Source: Halorhodospira sp. (GTDB lineage: Bacteria > Pseudomonadota > Gammaproteobacteria > Nitrococcales > Halorhodospiraceae). From it: a DNA stretch of 6,009 bases. This document shows positions 1 to 5,908 of the stretch, in pieces. The notes under the pieces are model-generated. The model saw only the letters and a program-made list of their open reading frames with translations. It was not told where the DNA came from and ran no database searches. Location: contig SKJZ01000016.1 of assembly GCA_007121755.1 (NCBI GenBank), positions 1-6,009 of the forward strand, in the 5' to 3' direction. The position numbers were made by a program, and so were the translations under genes. Position 1 is the stretch's first letter. Each line of letters begins with the position of its first letter.

Positions 1-100
1 CGGGGGTGGACCTCCTAGCGGGGGACGCGGTGAATACATCCCTGTACGCTCGACGGCGGCGTCCATGCCGCCGACGCCCCCGCTAGGAGGTCCGCCCCCG
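1..100. repeat. 100-base inverted repeat with inner hairpins, probable dispersed intergenic repeat
   Basis: Bases 1-24 are the reverse complement of bases 77-100 with one difference, position 7 (T) facing position 94 (G), which is still a wobble pair in RNA. The 52-base interior folds again: CGGCGGC at 54-60 pairs with GCCGCCG at 67-73 around a six-base loop, and TACA at 35-38 pairs with TGTA at 43-46 around TCCC. No gene is visible in it. Its core words (GTGAATACATCCCTGTACG followed by CTCGACGGCGGC) resemble multi-copy intergenic elements I recall from Halomonas, Alcanivorax and related gammaproteobacteria, where TCCATCCCTGGA variants occur; that recollection cannot be tested here. It begins 25 bases beyond the sppA stop, so transcripts leaving sppA run into it and it could serve as a transcription stop or 3'-end protector. 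There is no T-run typical of an intrinsic terminator. The repeat may continue left of the window. Confidence 0.8.
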
Positions 101-125
101 CCCTCGGTCGGTTCTTCGAGCCCCC

Positions 126-1076
126 CTAAGGGGCGGGGTAAGTCAGCGCCGAGTGTACGGCCCGCCCGGCGGCGGCGCCGAGACGATCGGCGAGCACCGA
201 GAGAAAGTCCCGCTCGGCCGTATAGTCGACAATTTCTTCCGCGCCCACCACGTCGCGGGCCACGGTGCGGATATCGCCGATCCCGTCGACCAGGCCCAAT
301 GTCACGCCCTGCTCGCCGGTCCAGACAAGACCGGAGAAGAGCTCGTCGGTCCGGGTTTCATCGAGGCGCTCCCCCCTCCCCTCAAGAACCGCCTCGATGA
401 ACTGCTCGTGGATCTCGTCCAACATTGCCCGCAAGTGGTCGACATGCCGGGGATTTTCGGGAGAGAAGGGATCGAGAAAGGCCTTGTTGTCGCCGGCGGT
501 ATAGACACGGCGCTCGATACCGAGGCGCTCCATTGCGTCCTGCAGGCCGAAACCGCCCATGATGACGCCAATGGAACCGACCAGGCTGGCCCGGTCGACA
601 TAGATTTCATCGGCCGCCGCTGCCACGTAGTACGCGCCGGAAGCCCCGATATCCTCGATTACGGCGTAAAGCGCCGTCTCCGGATGCTCCTTGCGCAACC
701 GCTTGATCTCATGGTGGATCTGACTGGAGTGAACGGGGCTTCCGCCGGGGCTGTTGATGCGTAGCACGATCGCCTCGGCGTCGGGGGCCCGGAAGGCGGC
801 ATTCAGGCCTTGGATTACGATATCGGAGCCGGCGGAGCTGTCCGCCATAATCGGCCCTTCCAGCCGGACTTGGGCGGTGTGCGGGCCGATTTCGTCAACC
901 GTGTGCCCGAACCGGCAGGTCGGCAGAGAAACCGCCAGGAAGACCACCGCCGCCACTAGCGCCAGACGCGTGCCCAACTTCCACCGCCGCGCCCTGCGCT
1001 GCTCACGGATATGCTCCAGGAGCACTTCGCGAAGCGTCTCGCGTTCCCACCTCTCGTTGTTGGTCTCCGTGTTCAT
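126..1076 (-). CDS. sppA: Signal peptide peptidase SppA, short form (peptidase family S49)
   Basis: This encodes a 316-residue inner-membrane serine protease of family S49, which degrades leftover signal peptides after protein export. The N-terminus is charged and probably cytoplasmic. One membrane segment follows at about residues 35-54, then the protease domain. Family motifs visible are INSPGGS (107-113), the nucleophile motif GASGAYY with Ser146, SLVGSIGVI (164-172), and Lys198 in GDNKAFLDPF. Lys198 sits where the Bacillus subtilis SppA catalytic lysine lies, so a Ser-Lys dyad is likely. The length fits the single-domain, ring-forming form and not the double-length E. coli SppA. An in-frame ATG at 1115 lies inside rluC; I chose the ATG at 1076 because a GGGGAG ribosome-binding site lies just upstream and the extra 13 residues look non-native. 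Only two bases separate it from the rluC stop, implying translational coupling. The stop is TAG, inside a small CCCC-TTA-GGGG hairpin. Cys54 beside the membrane segment is not in a proper lipobox. Confidence 0.93.
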   Translation of the reverse strand: MNTETNNERWERETLREVLLEHIREQRRARRWKLGTRLALVAAVVFLAVSLPTCRFGHTVDEIGPHTAQVRLEGPIMADSSAGSDIVIQGLNAAFRAPDAEAIVLRINSPGGSPVHSSQIHHEIKRLRKEHPETALYAVIEDIGASGAYYVAAAADEIYVDRASLVGSIGVIMGGFGLQDAMERLGIERRVYTAGDNKAFLDPFSPENPRHVDHLRAMLDEIHEQFIEAVLEGRGERLDETRTDELFSGLVWTGEQGVTLGLVDGIGDIRTVARDVVGAEEIVDYTAERDFLSVLADRLGAAAGRAVHSALTYPAP

Positions 1077-1078
1077 CC

Positions 1079-2065
1079 CTACTCCCCGTCTGATACCTCT
1101 GATCGATGGCGACACCCGCCAACCGGCAGGTGTTCCAAAACCTGTTGCAGATCCGCGCTCATCGGTGCTGTCACAGTCAGCCTCTTCCCGGTCTGCGGAT
1201 GCAGCAGTTCCAACGAATGAGCGTGGAGGAAGAGCCGCGTCAAACCGGCAGACCGGAGCGCGGCATTGCGACGGCGGTCGCCGTAACGGTCGTCTCCGGC
1301 GACCGGATGGTCGATATGAGCGGCGTGCACCCGGATCTGATGCATGCGCCCCGTCTCAATCCGTGCCTCGGCCAAAGTGTAACCGTCGTACCGTTGCAGC
1401 GCAGTAAACGCTGTCTTGGCCGACCGCCCGCCACCGGAAACACGGACCTGGCGGTCGCGGAACGAGACTTGGAGGCGCTCTAACGGCGCTTCAACGGTGA
1501 CGGAATCGTTTGCCAGACACCCGGCCAGCAAAGTTCGGTAACGCTTCTCCACCCGGCCCGCGCGTAGTTGAGCGTGCAACTCCCGCAGAGTCGCCGCCTG
1601 CTTCGCTACCATGATGCAGCCACTGGTCTCGCGGTCGAGCCGATGGACGAGTTCGAGATAAGGGGCGTCCGGACGCAGGCAACGCAAGGCCTCGATCAGC
1701 CCCAGACGGACCGAACTGCCTCCATGGACCGCCAGGCCAGAGGGCTTATCCAGGATCAGTAGTTGGTCGTCTTCATAGAGGATCCCCTCGGCAAGCCGTT
1801 TGGCCAGACGTTCGGACGGAGCGTCCGGAGAGCCTGTGGACTCCGGCCGGGTGATTGGGGGCAACCGAACCACCTCTCCCGCCTGCAACCGGCGGGTCGG
1901 CCGGGCACGGCTGCCGTTCACCCGCACCTCCCCCTTCCGCAAGAGGCGGTAGATGCGGCTGCGTGGAACCCCCTTAAGCAAGCGCATCAAATAATTGTCA
2001 ATGCGCTGCCCTTCCTCGTCGGCATTCACGCAGTGGTGTTGGACGGAACTGCGAACCTCGGCCAT
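1079..2065 (-). CDS. rluC: 23S rRNA pseudouridine synthase RluC
   Basis: The product is a 328-residue RluA-family pseudouridine synthase. E. coli RluC converts U955, U2504 and U2580 of 23S rRNA to pseudouridine, near the peptidyl transferase centre, and the same role is expected here. An S4-like RNA-binding domain covers about residues 18-70 (QRIDNYL, then SRIYRLLRKGEVRVNG). The catalytic domain starts near residue 93 and contains LDKPSGLAVHGG (105-116), the signature HRLDRETSG with catalytic Asp144, and RMHQIRVH (240-247). ILYEDD, DDRYGDR and RLFLHAHSLEL also match RluC closely. The start at 2065 gives the same distance to the S4 domain as in E. coli RluC, although upstream bases offer only a weak ribosome-binding site. 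It is divergent from rne, as in E. coli, and first in an operon with sppA. A TATAAC -10-like hexamer on this strand at 2116-2111 may belong to its promoter, but no good -35 accompanies it. The last dozen residues are unlike E. coli RluC. Confidence 0.96.
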   Translation of the reverse strand: MAEVRSSVQHHCVNADEEGQRIDNYLMRLLKGVPRSRIYRLLRKGEVRVNGSRARPTRRLQAGEVVRLPPITRPESTGSPDAPSERLAKRLAEGILYEDDQLLILDKPSGLAVHGGSSVRLGLIEALRCLRPDAPYLELVHRLDRETSGCIMVAKQAATLRELHAQLRAGRVEKRYRTLLAGCLANDSVTVEAPLERLQVSFRDRQVRVSGGGRSAKTAFTALQRYDGYTLAEARIETGRMHQIRVHAAHIDHPVAGDDRYGDRRRNAALRSAGLTRLFLHAHSLELLHPQTGKRLTVTAPMSADLQQVLEHLPVGGCRHRSEVSDGE

Positions 2066-2082
2066 TAGTGGACTCGCGCAAT

Positions 2083-2112
2083 TTGAAAAATATCGTTGCC
2101 GCCTGATACAGT
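2083..2112 (+). promoter_or_regulatory. Candidate sigma-70 promoter of rne
   Basis: TTGAAA at 2083-2088 matches the -35 consensus in four of six positions. It is followed after 18 bases by TACAGT at 2107-2112, preceded by TG one base upstream (TGATACAGT), which is an extended -10 arrangement. Transcription would start near 2118-2120, placing the first leader hairpin right at the 5' end of the message. This leaves a leader of about 317 bases, comparable to the long rne leader (about 361 bases) of E. coli. The patch is also the most AT-rich part of the intergenic region. The assignment rests on motif matching alone, and other starts within the 370-base gap are possible. A minus-strand TATAAC at 2116-2111 overlaps it, so rluC and rne promoters may compete. 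Confidence 0.4.
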
Positions 2113-2116
2113 TATA

Positions 2117-2435
2117 GGCACGTGGCGCCCCGTAACGGGTCGTGCCAACGGGTTTCCAGCGTCGGGCTGCTCTATTCCGGTGGTCCGAACGAGATCACGG
2201 GGAGTCGGTATGGTGCCGGCTCCAGTATATCGAACCTACGTATCCTGCGCCCCTCGGAGCAAAGTCTTGATGTTGCTTCTTCCAGTCCGTCCATTGCTGG
2301 CGCTGACCTTCGGGGAGGTTACCCGAGAGCGCCTCTGGACGAACAGAGGGAACGTTGCCGCCGGCCGCCCCGCTGTGGCGAGTGACCGGCATGTGACCGA
2401 GGTGCCGGCTGCAGGGCTCCGGAGATATCTACTTC
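2117..2435 (+). promoter_or_regulatory. Structured rne 5' leader, likely feedback-control element
   Basis: This stretch has no convincing gene but several hairpins. (1) GGCACG 2117-2122 pairs with CGTGCC 2141-2146, enclosing CCCG/CGGG at 2129-2132 and 2136-2139. (2) GGAGTCGG 2201-2208 pairs with CCGGCTCC 2216-2223, with one wobble and a seven-base loop. (3) GAGCAA 2257-2262 pairs with TTGCTT 2273-2278. (4) GGCGCT 2299-2304 pairs with AGCGCC 2328-2333 around an inner TCGGG/CCCGA stem. (5) CCTCTG 2332-2337 pairs with CAGAGG 2344-2349, overlapping the foot of stem 4 by two bases. (6) ACCGGCA 2385-2391 pairs with TGCCGGC/T near 2403-2409, just before the ribosome-binding site. In E. coli the rne leader is bound and cut by RNase E, so its own mRNA level falls when enzyme is abundant; the Rfam family rne5 describes this. 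That this leader works the same way is inference from position and structure. I cannot confirm sequence similarity to the E. coli hp2/hp3 stems. Confidence 0.6.
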
Positions 2436-5270
2436 ATGAAAAGAATGCTGATCAACGCAACTCAACCGGAAGAGTTGCGGGTGGCCATGGTGGATGGCCA
2501 GCTGCTTTACGATCTCGATATCGAGATTCCTGCCCGGGAGCAGAAAAAGTCTAACATCTATAAGGGAGTCGTAACCCGCGTCGAGCCCAGCCTGGAAGCG
2601 GCGTTCGTAAATTACGGCGCCGACCGCCACGGCTTCCTGCCTTTTAAGGAGATCGCCCCGGCATACTGCACGGGGGCTGACGGCGAGCGCCAATCGCCGC
2701 GTCAGGCCTTGCGCGAGGGGACGGCGCTGGTAGTGCAGGTCGATAAGGAGGAGCGCGGCAACAAAGGCGCTGCACTCACCACCTATGTCAGCCTGGCTGG
2801 CCGCTATCTGGTCCTCATGCCCAATAACCCGCGAGCCGGCGGGGTATCACGGCGTATCGAGGGCCCCGACCGCGCCGAAATCCGGGAGATCCTGCGCAGC
2901 CTCGAGGTACCCGACGGCATGGGCCTGATCGTGCGCACTGCCGGCGTGGGCCGCAATCAGGAAGAGTTGCAGTGGGATCTGGACTACCTCCTGAAGCTGA
3001 ACGACGCCATTCAGAAATCGGCCGCAGAGCGTTCGGCGCCCTTCCTGATCTACCAGGAGAGCAACGTCATCATTCGGGCGTTGCGGGACTATCTGCGCTC
3101 GGACATCAGTGAGGTCCTGGTTGACGACGAGGAGGTTTTCCGGAAGGGGCAGGACTTTATCGACCAAGTGATGCCGTACAACCGGCACAAGCTCAAGCAC
3201 TACCACGACCCCGTTCCGCTGTTCTCCCGATACCAGATCGAGAGCCAGATCGAGTCCGCTTTTCAGCGTGAAGTCCGTCTGCCTTCGGGCGGCGCCATCG
3301 CCATCGACCACACCGAGGCCTTGATCTCTATCGATATCAACTCGTCCCGCGCCACGAAGGGTGCGGATATCGAGGAGACGGCGCTGAACACCAATCTGGA
3401 GGCGGCCGATGAGATCGCCCGGCAGCTTCGGCTGCGTGATCTGGGTGGTCTGATTGTTGTCGATTTCATCGACATGGGACCGCCGAAGAACCAGCGGTTG
3501 GTTGAGAATCGGCTGCGGGACGCCGTGAAGAATGACCGTGCGCGCGTCCAGATTGGCCGTATCTCCCGCTTCGGCCTGCTCGAGATGTCGCGCCAGCGGC
3601 TGCGCTCATCACTCGGCGAGGCCCATCAGGAGATCTGCAGCCGCTGCGGTGGGCAGGGCACGGTGCGGAGCGTGGAGTCGTTGGCGCTGTCGGTCTTGCG
3701 CATCATCGAAGAAGAGGGGATGAAGGACAAGACCGGCAAGGTGTTGGCGCAGCTGCCGATCGATGTCGCAACGTTCCTGCTCAATGAGAAACGGGCGGCG
3801 ATCGCCGATCTGGAGGATCGCCACAACGTACATATCCTTTTAATCCCCCACCGGGGATTGGAGACTCCCCATTACGAGATTCGCCGCATCCGTACCGATG
3901 ACACCTCGTTGGAAGCCACCAGCTATGAATTGGCGACGCCTATCGAAGAGCATACTCGCCTTCTAGAGGCGGAGAGCGCGGCGACCTCAGGGCCGAAGCC
4001 GGCGGTGGAGCGCATCACCCCCAGCGAACCGGCACCCGCACCCAGCGCGCCTTCTCCTAAACCGGAACAGGCGGTGAAGGAGGAGGCGAAACCGGAGCAG
4101 AAGGTCGGCGTCTTCGGATGGCTGCGCACGCTCTTCGGTTCCGATGCCACCACATCCAGCGACTCCCCTGCCCGCCGGAAGGCGCCGGCGCGGGAGGACG
4201 GGGAAGAGGGAGCAAAACAACGGCGTCCTCGGCGTGGTGGCAGCGGCACAACGGCCCGGGCGGGTGGCGGGGGTGCCGCCGCGACCGGCGCCCGGAAGCC
4301 CTCTTCCTCTCGCGGCGGACGCGGTGGACGTACCCGCCGCGCATCGAAGCCGCAAGAGGAGAGTGGCGGCGATACCGCAACGGTTGCCGAGGAGCGGCCC
4401 GCCAAGGGCGCAGCCAAGGGCTCCAAAAACGCGGAGCCGGCAGCGACTACCGGCCGTCGTAGCGCCGCCGGCTCCGCCCGTGACGCCAACGAGGCGGAGA
4501 AAGAGCCATCGCCAGCTGCCGAGCAGCCCACCGCCACGTCGGACGGCGATGACGCCACCGAGGCGGTATCCGCAACCGGCAGTGGTAGCCGTAGCGGACG
4601 AAGCCGCCGGGGGCGCCGTGGGGGTAGACGCCGCCGCCGGGGCACGGGTGAGACCGGCGCTGCCGAGAGCGAAACCGGTGGTGCGGAAGGAACCGATACC
4701 GAGGAAACGCCGGCTGCCCAGGCCGCCAAAGAAACTCCGGACGCTCCGCCGGATGCGGTCGGGTCCGCCCCGTCACGGGGAAGACCGAGCCGTAGCCGCC
4801 CAGCGAAGAGCGATGCCGCCGCGAATGCTCAGGAGCCCTCCACGGCGGAACAGGCTGATGACGCCGACACCACGCGGAAGGCGCCCCCCCCTCGCCGCAC
4901 CCCGGAAGAGGCGGCCGAGGCTCCGCTGGCGGCGCAAGAGTCTGACGGGCCCGAGAGCCGGGACCGGCCGAAACGCCGCCGGCAGGCTCAGGCAACGGCC
5001 GCCGATGAGCCTGCTGCTCCGATGGAGCCGGAGCAAAAGGAAGCTGAGGAACCGCCGCCATCCACGGCACCGAAACGGGCGGTCCGCTCAGGACGGCCAC
5101 GCAAGGCGGCGACCCGTCCACCGGAGGAGAAGCCCGCGGAGCCGTCACCGCCGGCGCCACCATCCGATGAGCCGGGGAGCAACGAACCCCCGGCACGGGG
5201 CGAAGGGGACGGAAACGCGGCCTCGGCCCCGACTCCGACGGAATCCGGATCTGAAGAAGAGTCTCGCTAG
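2436..5270 (+). CDS. rne: Ribonuclease E, catalytic half plus long disordered scaffold tail
   Basis: This 944-residue essential endoribonuclease initiates mRNA decay and processes rRNA and tRNA precursors at the inner membrane. Residues 1-500 align with E. coli RNase E almost without gaps: S1 RNA-binding domain about 37-118 (NIYKGVVTRVEPSLEAAFV), 5'-sensor/RNase H-like parts, then the DNase I-like domain with Asp300 (SIDIN) and Asp343 (VVDFIDM), equivalent to E. coli D303 and D346. CSRC (401-404) is the zinc-link that joins protomers. The tail from about 500 to 944 is low-complexity Ala/Pro/Glu/Arg sequence. Residues 556-568 (KVGVFGWLRTLFG) look like the amphipathic membrane-targeting helix. 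Basic patches at 596-602, 625-637 (RGG-like) and 718-736 are likely RNA-binding. No NDPR-like or other recognisable PNPase-binding motif is visible at the C-terminus. The ATG at 2436 gives MKRMLINATQ, identical to the E. coli N-terminus; GGAG at 2421-2424 is a slightly distant ribosome-binding site. The stop is TAG. Confidence 0.98.
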   Translation: MKRMLINATQPEELRVAMVDGQLLYDLDIEIPAREQKKSNIYKGVVTRVEPSLEAAFVNYGADRHGFLPFKEIAPAYCTGADGERQSPRQALREGTALVVQVDKEERGNKGAALTTYVSLAGRYLVLMPNNPRAGGVSRRIEGPDRAEIREILRSLEVPDGMGLIVRTAGVGRNQEELQWDLDYLLKLNDAIQKSAAERSAPFLIYQESNVIIRALRDYLRSDISEVLVDDEEVFRKGQDFIDQVMPYNRHKLKHYHDPVPLFSRYQIESQIESAFQREVRLPSGGAIAIDHTEALISIDINSSRATKGADIEETALNTNLEAADEIARQLRLRDLGGLIVVDFIDMGPPKNQRLVENRLRDAVKNDRARVQIGRISRFGLLEMSRQRLRSSLGEAHQEICSRCGGQGTVRSVESLALSVLRIIEEEGMKDKTGKVLAQLPIDVATFLLNEKRAAIADLEDRHNVHILLIPHRGLETPHYEIRRIRTDDTSLEATSYELATPIEEHTRLLEAESAATSGPKPAVERITPSEPAPAPSAPSPKPEQAVKEEAKPEQKVGVFGWLRTLFGSDATTSSDSPARRKAPAREDGEEGAKQRRPRRGGSGTTARAGGGGAAATGARKPSSSRGGRGGRTRRASKPQEESGGDTATVAEERPAKGAAKGSKNAEPAATTGRRSAAGSARDANEAEKEPSPAAEQPTATSDGDDATEAVSATGSGSRSGRSRRGRRGGRRRRRGTGETGAAESETGGAEGTDTEETPAAQAAKETPDAPPDAVGSAPSRGRPSRSRPAKSDAAANAQEPSTAEQADDADTTRKAPPPRRTPEEAAEAPLAAQESDGPESRDRPKRRRQAQATAADEPAAPMEPEQKEAEEPPPSTAPKRAVRSGRPRKAATRPPEEKPAEPSPPAPPSDEPGSNEPPARGEGDGNAASAPTPTESGSEEESR

Positions 5271-5294
5271 GGTGAGGGGCCTCGAATAATCGCG

Positions 5295-5311
5295 CGCGCC
5301 TAGGAGGCGCG
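5295..5311. terminator. GC hairpin between convergent rne and phosphatase genes
   Basis: CGCGCCT at 5295-5301 is perfectly complementary to AGGCGCG at 5305-5311 with a three-base AGG loop. It lies 24 bases after the rne stop and spans the TAG stop of the convergent phosphatase gene. Being symmetric, it could act on both strands. Neither strand has a T-run directly after the stem; the minus strand has only ATTATT a little further on. It may therefore stabilise 3' ends or slow polymerase, and may not be an intrinsic terminator. No better terminator is visible in the short gap between the two genes. Confidence 0.35.
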
Positions 5312-5779
5312 ATGACGGATCTCGTCCAAGAGGCCGCGGGATGCGGCCTCGATGAGGTCGAGCACATACTCGAATCCGTCATCGCCACCGAAATACGGGT
5401 CCGGCACTTCCCGTTCCTTCAGCCCGTTTGCGCAATCGAGGAATAGCCGCAATTTATCACGGTGTTCTCCGGGGCAATCCGCCTTCAGCAGCGAGAGATT
5501 GCTTTCATCCATCGCCAAAATGTGGTCGAAGTAGTCGTAGTCGTGGCTGTCCACCTGGCGGGCCCGCAAGTCGCTGATGTCGATACCGCGCCGCAGGGCG
5601 GCGGTCTGGGCACGGGCGTCGGGCTTCTTGCCAATATGGAAGCTGTGCGTACCGGCCGAATCGGTTTCCACAGCGCCGTCCAGCCCTTCCGTGCGCACCA
5701 GGTTACGAAAGACGCCCTCGGCGGTGGGAGAGCGGCAGATGTTGCCCATGCAAACGAACAAGATCCTCGTTTTTTCCAT
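5300..5779 (-). CDS. ptpA: Low-molecular-weight protein tyrosine phosphatase
   Basis: The product is a 159-residue cytosolic phosphatase of the LMW-PTP family, a normal full length. The phosphate-binding loop CMGNICRS (residues 10-17) has nucleophile Cys10 and Arg16, preceded by the usual strand ILFV. The general acid is Asp127 in the DPYF motif (127-130), and SAGTHSFHIG (41-50) is another family block. Such enzymes remove phosphate from tyrosines of regulatory or polysaccharide-export kinases; no partner kinase lies in the window, so the substrate is unknown. The start is chosen at ATG 5779; an in-frame TTG at 5788 would add three residues, but the AGGG upstream would be only two bases from it, against eleven bases from the ATG. 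It converges on rne. From memory, P. aeruginosa has murB then ptpA convergent with rne; here no murB intervenes. The symbol follows that synteny. Arsenate reductases of the same fold are an alternative, but the DPYF acid loop favours a phosphatase. Confidence 0.92.
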   Translation of the reverse strand: MEKTRILFVCMGNICRSPTAEGVFRNLVRTEGLDGAVETDSAGTHSFHIGKKPDARAQTAALRRGIDISDLRARQVDSHDYDYFDHILAMDESNLSLLKADCPGEHRDKLRLFLDCANGLKEREVPDPYFGGDDGFEYVLDLIEAASRGLLDEIRHRAS

Positions 5780-5888
5780 AAATAACAACGCCCTAACTGT
5801 TAGTTGCCTCGCTCGGAAACGCCTCGAGAGGTGCCTGTAAAGCCTAGTTGGTCTAAATAGTTACTAATTTACGGAAAGCATTGCCGGA
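5780..5888. other. AT-rich upstream region of the phosphatase gene with small dyads
   Basis: This stretch should hold the promoter and leader of the minus-strand phosphatase gene. No gene is visible. CTAACTGTTAG at 5793-5803 is a perfect odd palindrome centred on T5798; on the minus strand its right half overlaps the AGGG ribosome-binding site. A second, imperfect dyad lies near 5854-5870, where TAAATAGT faces ACTAATTTA. The patch 5851-5875 is strikingly AT-rich against its surroundings. I could not find a convincing -35/-10 pair on either strand. The dyads could be operator sites or chance. Confidence 0.3.
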
Positions 5889-5908
5889 GCGGGGTTCCTG
5901 CCGGGCGG

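Noticed and set aside
50..54. Lipoprotein reading of SppA
   Set aside because: Residues near Cys54 read LPTC, which does not fit a lipobox, and the membrane segment lies after a charged stretch of about 34 residues typical of a membrane anchor. The start and end given here are residue numbers of SppA.
1..100. Possible CRISPR repeat or insertion-sequence end
   Set aside because: There is one inverted repeat with no spacers, no direct-repeat array, no transposase gene and no visible target duplication.
153..764. Plus-strand open frame of 203 codons opposite sppA
   Set aside because: It is antisense to a well-supported family S49 gene and has no domain of its own.
2382..2399. Direct repeat GTGACCG at 2382-2388 and 2393-2399
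   Set aside because: Two seven-base copies are too short to mean much, and both fall within a hairpin that explains the region better.
2096..2554. Open frame of 152 codons crossing the rne leader
   Set aside because: It overlaps the rne start in another frame, has no ribosome-binding site or recognisable motif, and lies where a structured untranslated leader is expected. A leader peptide cannot be fully excluded.
3923..4729. Minus-strand open frame of 268 codons within rne
   Set aside because: It is an antisense shadow of the disordered rne tail with Ser/Pro/Arg/Val repeats and no domain.
4144..5289. Long open frame of 381 codons on the plus strand inside rne
   Set aside because: It lies in the GC-rich, low-complexity tail of rne, where alternative frames rarely meet stops. 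The product is Arg/Pro-rich with no recognisable domain, and the rne frame is beyond doubt.
4447..5388. Minus-strand open frame of 313 codons overlapping the rne tail and the phosphatase gene
   Set aside because: The composition (Pro, Arg, Ala, Ser) is a by-product of the opposite strand's Ala/Glu/Arg/Pro codons. It also overlaps a real gene in a different frame and shows no motif.
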